The notes below the pieces were generated by a model, which worked only from the letters and a program-made list of their open reading frames with translations, searched no databases and had not been told where the DNA came from. The translations under genes and the position numbers were made by a program. 64,000 nucleotides of DNA from a bacterium (GTDB lineage: Bacteria; Pseudomonadota; Alphaproteobacteria; Rhodobacterales; Rhodobacteraceae), in the NCBI GenBank assembly GCA_016124195.1, contig WGOE01000002.1, positions 620,001-684,000 on the forward strand, given 5' to 3'. This document shows positions 55,048 to 64,000 of the stretch, in pieces; the first letter of the stretch is position 1, and the number at the start of each line of letters is the position of its first letter.

Positions 55048-57120
55048 ATGAACGCCCCATTGCGCATGGATGATGGCCAGCAGACGCTGGTGCTTGCCCC
55101 GACCGAGGGGCTGCCGGTTCTGGCCTATTGGGGCCCGAGCCTGCCCCTGACCGAGGATCTGGCGCAATTCGCGTTGTCCGCGCAAAGCGACATGACGGGC
55201 GGGATGCTCGACCGGCTGGCCCCGCTGACCCTCTGCCCCGTGGCGGATGGCGTCTTTCAGGGGCAGCCGGCGCTGGAACTGGCCGACGCCGAGGGCCGCC
55301 CGCTCAGCCCCCGTTTCGGCGCGGCTGCCATTTCCCTGGCCGACAGCGCCTTTGTGGTCGAAGCGGTGGATGCGGCACTTGGCCTGACCTACCGCGCGCG
55401 GATTGCCTTGGCCGGGGGCGTGGTCGAATTGTCCAGCGCGCTGGTCTCGGCCCGGCCGGTGCGCCTGCGCTGGCTGGCCGCGCCCGTGGTGCAGGTGCCG
55501 GCCGGCCTGTCGGATCTGATCGAGTTTTCCGGCAAATGGACGGCAGAACTGCACGCGAGCCGACAATCCTTTTCCCCCGGCGCGCGCCTGCGCGAGGCGC
55601 GGGGCGGCAGGTCGGGGCAAGAGGTGCCGCCCTTTGCCATTCTGGCCGAACCCGGCACGACGAACACCCGGGGGCAGGCCATGTCATTGGCCTATGGCTG
55701 GCCCGCCGGTCACCGGATGATTGCCGAGGAATTGCCCTGCGGTCGGCGGCAGATCCAGTTCGGCCATGTGGCGGGATCAGAGCCCGTTGGCACCGAGTTT
55801 GCCAGCGCCACCCTGACCGCCGCAAGGTCCGATGCGGGCCTGAACGGCTGCGCGGTCAAGATGCAGGCCCATGTCCGCGATCGGCTGGTGCCCTGGCCCG
55901 ATGCTGCCCGCCCGCGCCCGGTGCATTACAACTGCTGGGAGGCGGTCTATTTACAGCATGACCTCGCCACCCTGTCCGACATGGCGCGCCGCGCTGCCCG
56001 CATCGGGGCCGAACGTTTCGTGCTGGATGACGGCTGGTTCGGACGTCGCGACAATGACCGGTCGAGCCTCGGCGACTGGACCGTCGATGCCGTCAAATGG
56101 CCCCACGGCCTGCAACCCCTGATCGACGTGGTCAAGGCCGAGGGCATGACCTTTGGCCTCTGGTTCGAACCCGAGATGGTCAACCCCGACAGCGACCTTT
56201 ACCGCGCCCATCCCGAATGGGCTTTGGGCGCGCCCGATCAGGTGACGGGGCGCCACCAATTCGTGCTGGACCTGAGTCAGGCGGTGGTCCGCGATTACCT
56301 CTTCGCCAAGGTCAGCGCGATTCTGGGCGCCTATGACATCGACTATGTCAAATGGGATCACAACCGCCTTGTGCCGGTTCTGGATGCCGCGCAGGGCAGG
56401 GGTGTGCTGGATCTGATGGCACGGCTGCGTCAGGCCCATCCCCGGGTCGAGATCGAAAGCTGCGCCTCGGGCGGCGGACGGATCGACTATGGCATCCTGA
56501 CCCAGACCTGCCGGGTCTGGCTTTCGGATTGCATCGACGCGGTGGAGCGGCTGCGGATGCAGCACACGGCGGCGCTGTTCCTGCCCTCGGCCATCACCGG
56601 CAGCCATGTCGGCGCCTTCCGGTCGCATACCACCGGCCGCAGCCTGCCGATGTCGTTTCGTGCCTGGACCGCCGCCGCCCGCCATATGGGCTTTGAGATG
56701 GACCTGCGTGACCTGACCGCCGAAGAGGCCGAGGTTCTGACCCGCGTCACCGCCTGGTACAAGGCGAACCGCGGCTGGATGATGGGCGGCGCGATCCATC
56801 TTCTGGATGCCGAGGATCCCGCCGTCACTGCCGAAATCCAGATCGCCGCCGATGGCCACCGCTTTGTCAGCTTTGTCGGGCAGGGCGCCATGTCGCGTCA
56901 GATCCTGCCGCTGCCCTTGCGCCTGACCGGGCTTGAGCCGCAGGCACTGTACCGGGTGCGCCTTCGCAACCCCGAGGATGTGCCGCCCCAGTCGCGCGGG
57001 CCGAATGCGCTCAAATCCGGGCCGGTGACACTGTCTGGTCAGGCGCTGATGAACCGGGGGCTGATGCTGCCCGTGGCCTGGCCCGCGACGGTCTGGGTGG
57101 TCGAGGGGGAGCGGCTTTAG
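55048..57120 (+). CDS. alpha-galactosidase, GH36 family
   Basis: 690 residues. The N-terminal beta-supersandwich is followed by a TIM barrel with FVLDDGWFGRRDND, the nucleophile Asp437 in YVKWDHNR, the substrate block EIESCASGGGRIDYGI, and the acid/base Asp494 in LSDCID; a C-terminal beta domain ends the protein. It removes terminal alpha-galactose from oligosaccharides such as raffinose or melibiose. No signal peptide, so cytoplasmic. No transporter is adjacent, so uptake is not shown here. Confidence 0.95.
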   Translation: MNAPLRMDDGQQTLVLAPTEGLPVLAYWGPSLPLTEDLAQFALSAQSDMTGGMLDRLAPLTLCPVADGVFQGQPALELADAEGRPLSPRFGAAAISLADSAFVVEAVDAALGLTYRARIALAGGVVELSSALVSARPVRLRWLAAPVVQVPAGLSDLIEFSGKWTAELHASRQSFSPGARLREARGGRSGQEVPPFAILAEPGTTNTRGQAMSLAYGWPAGHRMIAEELPCGRRQIQFGHVAGSEPVGTEFASATLTAARSDAGLNGCAVKMQAHVRDRLVPWPDAARPRPVHYNCWEAVYLQHDLATLSDMARRAARIGAERFVLDDGWFGRRDNDRSSLGDWTVDAVKWPHGLQPLIDVVKAEGMTFGLWFEPEMVNPDSDLYRAHPEWALGAPDQVTGRHQFVLDLSQAVVRDYLFAKVSAILGAYDIDYVKWDHNRLVPVLDAAQGRGVLDLMARLRQAHPRVEIESCASGGGRIDYGILTQTCRVWLSDCIDAVERLRMQHTAALFLPSAITGSHVGAFRSHTTGRSLPMSFRAWTAAARHMGFEMDLRDLTAEEAEVLTRVTAWYKANRGWMMGGAIHLLDAEDPAVTAEIQIAADGHRFVSFVGQGAMSRQILPLPLRLTGLEPQALYRVRLRNPEDVPPQSRGPNALKSGPVTLSGQALMNRGLMLPVAWPATVWVVEGERL

Positions 57121-57282
57121 CCCCACCCTCTGCCTGACTGCCCCCCCCCCGCGTGGCGCGGCCAGCCGCCCATGCCGCACTTGCGCGGGGAGGGGCTGGT
57201 CCGGTCCAGGCAGGCCCTCAATTTGTTGCGGCGCGGCATTTCTGTCCTTGAAAGGTAGCCATGCTTATTATATGTGAGGCTC

Positions 57283-57735
57283 ATGGAAACCAGATCCCTC
57301 GGCCTTCTTCTGCATGACGCCTCCCGCGCGGTGCGCAAACGCTTTGAGACGCGGTCGGCCTCGTTCGGTCTGACCTCGGCGCAGTGGCGCATGCTGGTCC
57401 ACGTCTGCAAGACCGAAGGTGGCGCGCCGCAAAGCCATTTCGCCGAACTGCTGGAGATCGAGCCGATCTCTGTCTCGCGTCTACTTGACCGGATGGAGGC
57501 GATGGGCTGGGTGGTGCGTCAAAGCGATCCGAACGATCGCCGGGTGCGCCGGGTGCTGCCTACCGCCAAGGCGCTGGAAGTCCACAAATATATCAAAACC
57601 ATAGCGGATGATGTCTATGCCGAGGCGCTGGCCGGCCTGACGGCCGAACAGCGCGGCGCCCTGTTGGATGCCCTGGGCAGCATCATTGCCAACCTCGCCA
57701 GGGCCGAATGTGTCGGCCAGAAGGAATTGTCATGA
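57283..57735 (+). CDS. MarR-family regulator of the emrAB operon
   Basis: 150 residues from ATG 57283 (GTG 57274 is an alternative). Winged helix: GLTSAQWRMLVHVCK then HFAELLEIEPISVSRLLDRMEAMGWVVRQ and wing DPNDRRVRRVLPTAKA. MarR/EmrR proteins repress efflux genes and release DNA on binding phenolics or drugs. Its stop overlaps the ATG of the emrA-like gene, so it is the first gene of the efflux operon and probably regulates it. Confidence 0.92.
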   Translation: METRSLGLLLHDASRAVRKRFETRSASFGLTSAQWRMLVHVCKTEGGAPQSHFAELLEIEPISVSRLLDRMEAMGWVVRQSDPNDRRVRRVLPTAKALEVHKYIKTIADDVYAEALAGLTAEQRGALLDALGSIIANLARAECVGQKELS

Positions 57736-58841
57736 ACGCCCAATCCCCCGCCTCGCTTGCCGCCGACATGGGCGCCGATGCCGTCATCAAGGCCAAACCG
57801 CGCAACCGTCGCCGGCTGCTGATGCTGTCGCTGCCGGTCGCACTCGTGGTCGGGGCTGGCGTCTACTGGATCAACGGCGGCCGCTATGAGTCGACCGACA
57901 ATTCGTATTTCCATCAGGCGCGCCTCGCGATTGCCTCGGATCTGTCCGGGCGGCTGGTCTCGGTCAACGTCACCGATGGCCAGATGGTCAAGAAGGACGC
58001 GGTGATGTTCACCGTGGACCCCGAACCCTACAAACTCGCTTTGCAGCAGGCCAATATCGCGGTCGATTCCGCGCGGTTGCAGGTCGAACAGCTCAAGGGC
58101 GCCTATCAGGCCGCTTTGGCTCAGGAAAAGGTGGCCGAGGACGACGCGCAGTATCAGGACGCCCAGTTCGCCAAGCAGCAGGCGCTGGCGGCGCGCGGCG
58201 TCAGCACCGGGTCGGATCTGGATGACGCGCGCAACACCGCGCGGCGCGCCGAAGAGACGGCCGCCGTGGCCAAGGTCGCGGTGGAAAACGCCCGCATCGC
58301 GATGGGCGGCGACCCGAGCATCGCGACCGATTCCCACCCGACCGTGGCCGCAGCCATCGCCGCGCGCGATCAGGCTGCCTATCAGCTGTCGCTGACCGAG
58401 GTGAAGGCGCCGGCGGATGGCATGGTCTATCAGGCGACCTCGTTCAAGCCGGGGCGCTACGTCAACACGGGCGAATCTCTTTTCTCCTTCATGCCCAGCG
58501 GCCAGATCTGGGTCGAGGCGAATTTCAAGGAAACCCAACTGACCCATATCGCGCCCGGCCAGCCTGCCACCGTCACCTTCGACGGCGATCCGGGCCATCC
58601 GGTGCAGGGCCATGTCGATGCCGTGGGCGCCGGAACCGGGTCCGAGTTCTCGTTGATCCCGGCGCAGAATGCCACGGGTAACTGGGTCAAGGTCACCCAG
58701 CGCGTGCCGGTGCGCATCGTGCTGGACCACCCGGACACCGACGCCCCGATCGTGTCGGGGATGAGCGCCTCTGTCTCGGTCGATACCGGCCAGACCCGGT
58801 CGTGGAGCGATCTGGTCCCGCCGATCCTGTCGGGCAAGTAA
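57732..58841 (+). CDS. emrA: membrane fusion protein of an EmrAB-type efflux pump
   Basis: 369 residues from ATG 57732 (ATGA overlap with the regulator). A single N-terminal membrane helix (LLMLSLPVALVVGAGVYWI, about 33-51), then barrel-sandwich and lipoyl parts (AIASDLSGRLVSVNVTDGQMVKKDAVMFTVD), a long alpha-helical hairpin and a beta domain. It bridges the inner-membrane MFS partner toward the outer membrane. The downstream emrB gene begins one base after its stop. Confidence 0.92.
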   Translation: MNAQSPASLAADMGADAVIKAKPRNRRRLLMLSLPVALVVGAGVYWINGGRYESTDNSYFHQARLAIASDLSGRLVSVNVTDGQMVKKDAVMFTVDPEPYKLALQQANIAVDSARLQVEQLKGAYQAALAQEKVAEDDAQYQDAQFAKQQALAARGVSTGSDLDDARNTARRAEETAAVAKVAVENARIAMGGDPSIATDSHPTVAAAIAARDQAAYQLSLTEVKAPADGMVYQATSFKPGRYVNTGESLFSFMPSGQIWVEANFKETQLTHIAPGQPATVTFDGDPGHPVQGHVDAVGAGTGSEFSLIPAQNATGNWVKVTQRVPVRIVLDHPDTDAPIVSGMSASVSVDTGQTRSWSDLVPPILSGK

Positions 58842-58842
58842 G

Positions 58843-60378
58843 ATGAGCCAGCTGGGTCCGAACGGCGAATACCCGAACCGCGGGCTGATCACGGTCATGA
58901 TCATGCTGGCCACGATCATGCAGGTCCTGGACACGACCATCGCTAATGTGGCGCTGCCGTCGATGACGGGCGATCTGGGTGCCAGTCAGGACACGATCAC
59001 CTGGGTTCTGACCTCGTATATCGTGGCGGCGGCGATCATGACGCCGGTCACGGGCTGGCTCGCCGACCGGATCGGCAAGCGCGAGTTGTTCCTCGTGTCG
59101 ATCGTGGGCTTCGTCGTGGCCTCGCTGATGTGCGGGCTGGCGTGGAACCTGTCGGCCATGGTGTTGTTCCGCCTCGTGCAGGGCATCTTCGGCGCGGCTA
59201 TCGTGCCCCTGAGCCAGACCTTTCTTCTGGACATCAACCCGCGCGAAAAGGCCGGTTCGGCCATGGCGATGTGGGGGGCGGGCATCATGGTCGGGCCGAT
59301 CATCGGGCCGACCTTGGGCGGCTGGCTGACCGAAAGCTACAACTGGCGCTGGGTCTTCCTGATCAACCTGCCGGTCGGGATTCTGGCTTTCCTCGGCTGC
59401 GTGGCCTATCTGCCCAAATCCGTGCTGCGCCGGCGCCGCTTTGACTTCTTCGGCTTTGCCATGCTGTCGATGGGCATCGGGGCCCTGCAGATGATCCTTG
59501 ACCGGGGGGGAGAGGTGGACTGGTTCGCCTCGACCGAGATCGTGATCTATGCCGGGCTGGCGCTGACCGGGTTCTGGGTCTTCATCATCCAGATCAACAC
59601 CTCGCCCATGCCGTTCCTGGAGCCTGTGATGTTCCGCGACCGCAATTTCCGCATCGGGCTGATGTTCATCTTCATCATCGGGATCATCCTTCTGGCCTCG
59701 CTGGCGCTGTTGCCACCGATGCTGTCCAAGATCTTTGGCTATCCGACCATCACCACCGGCCTTGTGATGGGGCCGCGCGGGGTGGGCACGATGATCTCGA
59801 TGCTGCTGGTGGGCAAGCTGGTGCGGACGGTGGATGCGCGCTTCCTCGTGATCTTCGGCCTGATCCTGACGGCCGCCTCACTCTATTACATGACCGGATT
59901 CTCGCCCATGATGGGGGCGGGGCCGGTGATCTGGACGGGCGTCTTGCAGGGGCTGGGGCTGGGGCTGGTTTTCGTGCCGCTTTCGACCATCGCCTTTTCG
60001 ACCATCGACGCGCGGTTTCGCGCCGATGCGACGAGCCTCTTTTCGCTGGTGCGCAACATCGGATCGTCGATCGGGATTTCCATCGTCTCGACCATGCTGG
60101 CGCGCAACATCCAGGTGAACCATGTCGATCTGGGGGCCGCGATCAACCCCTATAACGAGGTGCTGGCTCAGGTCTCGCCCGCTGCGGTATCGGGCAATTC
60201 CCTGGCGTTGAGCCAGCTTGACGGCCTCGTCAACCTTCAGGCGGCGATGGTGTCCTACATCGACGACTTCTACCTGATGATGCTGGTGACCCTGGCGGCC
60301 ATCCCGCTTGCCATGATCCTGCGCAAGCCCGAGATGATGGCCAAGACCGGCACGCCGGTGACGGTCCACGCCGACTGA
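58843..60378 (+). CDS. emrB: EmrB/QacA-type MFS efflux transporter (DHA2, 14 helices)
   Basis: 511 residues with about 14 hydrophobic helices. MIMLATIMQVLDTTIANVALP is the family-specific helix 1, and VTGWLADRIGKRELFL and GPTLGGWLTESYNWRW carry motifs A and C of drug antiporters. It should export hydrophobic drugs with protons together with the membrane fusion protein encoded just upstream (one-base gap). An outer-membrane TolC partner is not in the window. Confidence 0.94.
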   Translation: MSQLGPNGEYPNRGLITVMIMLATIMQVLDTTIANVALPSMTGDLGASQDTITWVLTSYIVAAAIMTPVTGWLADRIGKRELFLVSIVGFVVASLMCGLAWNLSAMVLFRLVQGIFGAAIVPLSQTFLLDINPREKAGSAMAMWGAGIMVGPIIGPTLGGWLTESYNWRWVFLINLPVGILAFLGCVAYLPKSVLRRRRFDFFGFAMLSMGIGALQMILDRGGEVDWFASTEIVIYAGLALTGFWVFIIQINTSPMPFLEPVMFRDRNFRIGLMFIFIIGIILLASLALLPPMLSKIFGYPTITTGLVMGPRGVGTMISMLLVGKLVRTVDARFLVIFGLILTAASLYYMTGFSPMMGAGPVIWTGVLQGLGLGLVFVPLSTIAFSTIDARFRADATSLFSLVRNIGSSIGISIVSTMLARNIQVNHVDLGAAINPYNEVLAQVSPAAVSGNSLALSQLDGLVNLQAAMVSYIDDFYLMMLVTLAAIPLAMILRKPEMMAKTGTPVTVHAD

Positions 60379-60391
60379 TCTGCCGGGCCGG

Positions 60392-61537
60392 CTAGAGAAA
60401 GCCGCGCCCGGCCAGGTTGCGCATCAGGGCCGCGGTGCCAAAGGTCCAGGCCGGGGCCTCGGTCGACAGGCGCACGGTGTTGGCCAGCGCGCCCAGAGCC
60501 GGGGTCTCGATCGTCACCTTGTCGCCGATGTGATGGGTGAAGCCCTGGCCCGGACCGTCGCGGTCCTGCACCGGGGCGAACATCGTGCCGCAGTAAAGCA
60601 TGAAGCCGTCGGGATACTGGTGGTGGCGCCCGATGGTCTGGGCCACCAGATCGGCGGGATCGCGGCTGATCTCTGCCATCGAGGACCCTCCCTCCAGCGC
60701 AAAGCCGTCTTCGCCCGTGACCGTCAGGGTCAGCGTCATCCGCCGCACGTCATCCAGGCTGAAACCGTCATCGAAGAGCCGGATCATCGGGCCGATGGCG
60801 GCAGAGGCGTTGTTGTCCTTGGCCTTGCCCAGCAGCAGGGCCGACCGGCCCTCGACATCGCGCAGGTTCACGTCATTGCCCAGCGTCACACCGCAGATGC
60901 GGCCCTGCGAATTGACCGCCAACACGACTTCGGGTTCGGGATTGTTCCATTTCGACACCGGGTGCAGGCCGATGGCCGCGCCATGCCCGACCGAGGACAT
61001 CGGCGGCGCCTTGGTGAAGACTTCGGCATCCGGGCCGATGCCCACCTCCAGATATTGCGACCAAAGCCCCTCGGCGATCAGCAGGTGCTTGACCTTTGCG
61101 GCCTCGGGCGATCCGGGGCGCAGGTTGCGCAGCGAGGTGCCGAGGATTTCGGCAATTCTTGCGCGGATGCCATTGGCGCGCGAGGCATCGCCTGCGGCAC
61201 GTTCTTCGATCACCCGTTCGATCATCGAACGGGCGAAGGTCACGCCGCAAGCCTTGATTGCCTGCAGGTCGGCGGGCGACAGAAGCCGTGTCACCTCGGC
61301 CGCAGGTTCGACCGAGGCCGCCGCCAGCGCGGCCAGTTCGCCAATCGGGCGGGCCTCGACCCGTGCCAGATGGGCCGCGATGTCGGGCAGTTCCAGAAGG
61401 TCGCGCATGGTCGGTGCGGCCTTCGAGGTGATGTCGTACAGCACGCCATCGCGCAGATGGGCGAGGGCCGGCCCCGTGCCGGCAAGCCAGACTCGGGTGA
61501 CAAAGCTGCCGGTAAGCGGCGCTGCGGCTTGGGGCAT
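60392..61537 (-). CDS. fumarylacetoacetate hydrolase (FAH)-family protein
   Basis: 381 residues from ATG 61537, six bases after GGAG; ATG 61543 abuts that site. The C-terminal FAH fold is clear: NNPEPEVVLAVNSQG (metal-binding Glu pair), GVTLGNDVNLRDVEG and LVAQTIGRHHQYPDGFMLYCGTMFAP. Length and domain layout resemble the roughly 385-residue FAH-superfamily sugar-acid dehydratases such as Caulobacter XylX (2-keto-3-deoxyxylonate dehydratase), a plausible alternative to a C-C hydrolase. No sugar-acid genes lie beside it, so the reaction stays open. It is divergent from the TetR gene. Confidence 0.85.
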   Translation of the reverse strand: MPQAAAPLTGSFVTRVWLAGTGPALAHLRDGVLYDITSKAAPTMRDLLELPDIAAHLARVEARPIGELAALAAASVEPAAEVTRLLSPADLQAIKACGVTFARSMIERVIEERAAGDASRANGIRARIAEILGTSLRNLRPGSPEAAKVKHLLIAEGLWSQYLEVGIGPDAEVFTKAPPMSSVGHGAAIGLHPVSKWNNPEPEVVLAVNSQGRICGVTLGNDVNLRDVEGRSALLLGKAKDNNASAAIGPMIRLFDDGFSLDDVRRMTLTLTVTGEDGFALEGGSSMAEISRDPADLVAQTIGRHHQYPDGFMLYCGTMFAPVQDRDGPGQGFTHHIGDKVTIETPALGALANTVRLSTEAPAWTFGTAALMRNLAGRGFL

Positions 61538-61624
61538 GGGCATCTCCTTGCGATACGGGCACCACGCTATGCCGGCCGTGCGGGCTTGGAAAGGGGCGCT
61601 CGCGCAATGGATATTGCAAATAAG

Positions 61625-61634
61625 TGACCAGTCA
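61625..61634. promoter_or_regulatory. possible TetR operator
   Basis: TGACCAGTCA has 4-bp palindromic arms (TGAC/GTCA) around CA. It lies in the 111-base divergent region, 15 bases before the TetR gene start at 61649. Short, so confidence is moderate. Confidence 0.4.
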
Positions 61635-61648
61635 GTTAGTAGTAAAGA

Positions 61649-62305
61649 ATGGCACCAGTGCAGACCAAGGAGACCAGGGTTCCCAAGTTCCGCCGCCGGG
61701 CCGAGGCGCGGCCGGACGAGGTGCTTGACGCCGCCTTGCAGCTTTTTGCGGCGCAGGGTTTCGCGCATACCACGGTCGAACAGGTGGCGCGGGCGGCCGG
61801 GCTGTCGAAGGCGGCGGTCTATCTGTACTTTCCCTCCAAGACGGCGCTGCTGGCCGGGTTGATCAAGCGGGCCGTGGCGCCGGTGGCCGATCTGGCGCTG
61901 GGGCAGATCGCCCAGTCTGACGCAGCGCCTTTGGTGCTGATCGCCCAGATGTTGCGGATGGCCGTGCGCCGGTTGGCGGCGCCGGGGGTCATGGCCATTC
62001 CGGCGCTGGTCCTGCGCGAGGCGGCAGCCGTGCCAGAGATCGTGCAGGTTTACCGGGCCGAGGTGCTCGACCGGGTGCTGCCGGCCCTGACCACCCTGAT
62101 TGCGCGCGGCGTGGCCTTGGGGCAGATCCGCCCGGTGGACCCCGAACTGACGCTGCGCAGCCTCGTCGGCCCGGTTCTGGCGCATGTGCTTCTGGCCGAG
62201 GTCTTCGGCCTGCACCCCGAGGGCGGATTGGCATTGGACCGGCTGGTGGAAAACCACCTGACCATCCTGTTGGCGGGCCTCGCCCCGGAAAGGACCACGG
62301 CATGA
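61649..62305 (+). CDS. TetR-family repressor of an HlyD-ABC efflux operon
   Basis: 218 residues. The HTH AALQLFAAQGFAHTTVEQVARAAGLSKAAVYLYFPSKTALL (about residues 31-70) is standard for TetR regulators of transporters. The C-terminal ligand domain is alanine/leucine-rich. Its stop overlaps the ATG of the HlyD-like gene (ATGA), so it leads the operon TetR-HlyD-ABC and probably controls it. It differs from the TetR gene at 8121, whose recognition helix is tetO-like. Confidence 0.92.
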   Translation: MAPVQTKETRVPKFRRRAEARPDEVLDAALQLFAAQGFAHTTVEQVARAAGLSKAAVYLYFPSKTALLAGLIKRAVAPVADLALGQIAQSDAAPLVLIAQMLRMAVRRLAAPGVMAIPALVLREAAAVPEIVQVYRAEVLDRVLPALTTLIARGVALGQIRPVDPELTLRSLVGPVLAHVLLAEVFGLHPEGGLALDRLVENHLTILLAGLAPERTTA

Positions 62306-63237
62306 CGGTATGGGGCCAGGTTCTGGCATTTTTTGCAGCCTTGCTGCCGGGGACGGCGCCTACAGGGTTCAACGGCTATCTCGAGGCCGATTATGTCTAT
62401 CTGGCGCCGCTCAGCGCCGGGCGGATCACCGAGATCGACGCGGCCGAGGGCGATCCGGTGCGGGAGGGGCAGGTGCTGGCCCGGCTGGACGATCAGGCGC
62501 AGGTGGCGGCTCTGTCCGGGGCCGAGGCGGCGGTGGCCCAAGCCAAGGCCAATCTGGAAAACCTGTCGACCGGCAGCCGCGAGGCCGAAATCGCCGTGAT
62601 CCGCGCCAGCCTGCACAAGGCGCAGGCCGACCGCGATCTGGCAGAGGCCACGCTGGAGCGCACGCTGCAACTGTCGGGCCAGGGCCAGGTTTCGGCGGCC
62701 AAGGTCGATCAGGACCGCGCGGCGGCGCAAGCGGCGGGGGCACAGGTCGAACAACTGTCCGCGCAATTGAATGTGGCGCAACTGCCGGCCCGCGATGCGC
62801 AGCGCACCGCGGCCGAGGCGGCGCTGGCCGTGGTGCAGGCCCAGGCTGATGCCGCGCGTATCGCATTGGCCGACCGGGTGCTGAAGGCGCCGATCTCGGG
62901 CGTGCTGGACCGCAGTTTCTATCAGGTGGGCGAGGTTGCGGCCTCGGGCGCGCCGGTGCTGGCGCTGTTCGATCCCGGCAAGATCAAGGCGATCTTTTTC
63001 GTGCCCGAAGCCGCGCGGGCGCAGATCGCCCCCGGCAAGCGCTTTGCCGTGACCTGCGATGGCTGTGCGGGCGGGCTTGCCACCGTCACCCGGCTTGCCT
63101 CGGAACCGCAATACACCCCGCCCATCCTTTACAGCCGCGACGAACGCGGTCGTCTGGTGTTTCGTGCCGAGGCGCTGGTCGAAGGCGTCAGCGGCCTGCA
63201 ACCGGGCCAGCCTGTGACGCTGGAGCCCCTGCCGTGA
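62302..63237 (+). CDS. HlyD/YbhG-type membrane fusion protein
   Basis: 311 residues, starting at the ATG that overlaps the TetR stop. After a short hydrophobic N-terminus, AGRITEIDAAEGDPVREGQVLARLDD is the biotinyl-lipoyl half, a long coiled hairpin of about 80 residues follows (AEIAVIRASLHKAQADRDLAEATLERTLQ), then APISGVLDRSFYQVGEVAASGAPVLALFD. It connects an ABC exporter to the outer envelope. The ABC ATPase gene overlaps by four bases (GTGA). Confidence 0.92.
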   Translation: MTVWGQVLAFFAALLPGTAPTGFNGYLEADYVYLAPLSAGRITEIDAAEGDPVREGQVLARLDDQAQVAALSGAEAAVAQAKANLENLSTGSREAEIAVIRASLHKAQADRDLAEATLERTLQLSGQGQVSAAKVDQDRAAAQAAGAQVEQLSAQLNVAQLPARDAQRTAAEAALAVVQAQADAARIALADRVLKAPISGVLDRSFYQVGEVAASGAPVLALFDPGKIKAIFFVPEAARAQIAPGKRFAVTCDGCAGGLATVTRLASEPQYTPPILYSRDERGRLVFRAEALVEGVSGLQPGQPVTLEPLP

Positions 63238-64000
63238 GCGATCTGGCCATCTCGGTCCGCGGGCTGACCAAGGTCTTTGGCGGGCGCCGGGTGGTTGATG
63301 GTTTTGACATGGATGTGCCCAAGGGGGCGATCTATGGCTTCCTTGGGCCGAACGGGTCGGGCAAGACCACGACGATCCGCATGATGTGCGGCCTGCTGAC
63401 GCCGGAGGCGGGCGACGGCACCTGTCTTGGCTTTGACATCCTGCGCCAGAGCCAGGAGATCAAGGGGCGCGTGGGCTACATGACCCAGCGCTTCTCGCTT
63501 TACGAGGATCTGACGATCCGCGAGAACCTCGATTTCATCGGGCGCATGTACCGCATGAAGGACCGTGGCGCCCGCGTGGACCGCGCACTGGTCGATCTGG
63601 GCCTTGCGGAACGCGCGGGCCAACTGGCGGGCAGCCTGTCGGGCGGCTGGAAGCAGCGCCTGAGCCTTGCAGCCTGCATGCTCCACGAGCCCGAACTTCT
63701 GATGCTGGATGAACCAACCGCCGGCGTCGACCCCAAGGCGCGCCGCGATTTCTGGGACGAAATCCGCCGGCTGAGCGCGCGCGGCGTCACGGTTCTGGTC
63801 TCGACCCATTACATGGACGAGGCGGTGCAATGCGATTTCATCGCCTATATCGCCTATGGCAGGAAGCTGATCTCTGGCACGCCCAAGGACATTCCGCGCC
63901 TGGTGGGCCTGCAGACCTGGGTGGTGGAGGCGGGCGAGGTCGGCACGCTCGAGGCCGCGCTGAAGGCCGATCCCGACGTGGCGCAGGTCGCGCGCTTTGG
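63234..64000 (+). CDS. ABC transporter ATP-binding protein, partial (3' end outside window)
   Basis: Starts at GTG 63234 overlapping the HlyD stop. It runs off the right edge after 255 codons, so no stop is seen. Walker A GPNGSGKTT (about residues 40-48), signature LSGGWKQRLSLA (about residue 131) and Walker B ELLMLDEPTAGVDP are intact, and the H-loop reads STHYMDE. The pattern (TetR, HlyD, ABC) matches YbhF/YbhS/YbhR-type exporters, where the next gene would encode a permease. The YbhF proteins often carry two ATPase domains in one chain, and the remainder may contain a second. Confidence 0.92.
   Translation, partial: MSDLAISVRGLTKVFGGRRVVDGFDMDVPKGAIYGFLGPNGSGKTTTIRMMCGLLTPEAGDGTCLGFDILRQSQEIKGRVGYMTQRFSLYEDLTIRENLDFIGRMYRMKDRGARVDRALVDLGLAERAGQLAGSLSGGWKQRLSLAACMLHEPELLMLDEPTAGVDPKARRDFWDEIRRLSARGVTVLVSTHYMDEAVQCDFIAYIAYGRKLISGTPKDIPRLVGLQTWVVEAGEVGTLEAALKADPDVAQVARF

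Overview
The window is high-GC (roughly two-thirds G+C) DNA from an alphaproteobacterium, almost certainly a member of the Rhodobacterales (Rhodobacter/Paracoccus/Gemmobacter-like). The evidence is a Cys-free Fur/Mur-type regulator, an alphaproteobacterial LexA box (GTTC-N7-GTTC) in front of mmcB, a tRNA-His with the alphaproteobacterial G1-U72/A73 acceptor, an XRE-sdhE pair, a ribE-hyp-ribB-ribH-nusB operon, and a lon-HU-tRNA-Val block. About 65 protein genes and two tRNA genes (Val-CAC, His-GTG) are supported. The first and last genes run off the window.

Layout. 0-5 kb: tail of an M16 peptidase, a RimJ-type acetyltransferase, a two-gene unit of unknown function, DUF1697, an MBL-fold hydrolase and a GlcD-like FAD enzyme. 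5-8 kb: the purine-salvage pair mtnP-apt, a cupin of the DMSP-lyase type and a flavin-reductase-like protein. 8-16 kb: a TetR regulator divergent from an oxidoreductase across two tetO-like operators, a GNAT, EcsC, an ArsR/AHSA1 pair, PepN and a secreted SLT protein. 16-26 kb: gatB, rarD, a fatty-acid desaturase, a DAO-type oxidase, eno, two EamA transporters, fur and an alpha/beta hydrolase. 26.5-31 kb: the B12-dependent ribonucleotide reductase nrdJ, whose last 83 bp are repeated exactly 477 bp downstream around a small lower-GC insert carrying a 57-aa gene. 31-38 kb: a PAS-PAS-GGDEF protein, a polysaccharide deacetylase, tgt, lon, an HU-like protein and tRNA-Val. 38.3-39.8 kb: a distinctly lower-GC segment with one GT61-family glycosyltransferase gene. 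40-45 kb: GST, MATE transporter, an aminotransferase, XRE-sdhE and an LdtR-like MarR regulator. 45-49.6 kb: the capsule genes kpsS, kpsD/wza-like and kpsC. 49.7-53 kb: riboflavin operon and nusB. 53.9 kb: mmcB under a LexA box. 54.4-57 kb: a small conserved gene, tRNA-His and a GH36 alpha-galactosidase. 57-64 kb: MarR-EmrA-EmrB, an FAH-family enzyme, and TetR-HlyD-ABC.

Working together: mtnP makes adenine that apt recycles. The rib genes make riboflavin, with the GTP cyclohydrolase II half of RibB apparently dead. KpsS and KpsC build the Kdo linker of a capsule exported through the KpsD/Wza-like lipoprotein. Two separate drug-efflux style operons close the window. A family of short intergenic elements (GC-rich hairpin plus a GGAGTATTT-type core) recurs downstream of genes at least seven times.

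The most unusual signals are the nrdJ 3'-end duplication, the tandem tetO-like operators matched by a TetR-like recognition helix, the low-GC glycosyltransferase next to tRNA-Val, and the GGAGTATT repeat family. All assignments come from reading the sequence and from remembered family knowledge. No database search was run.
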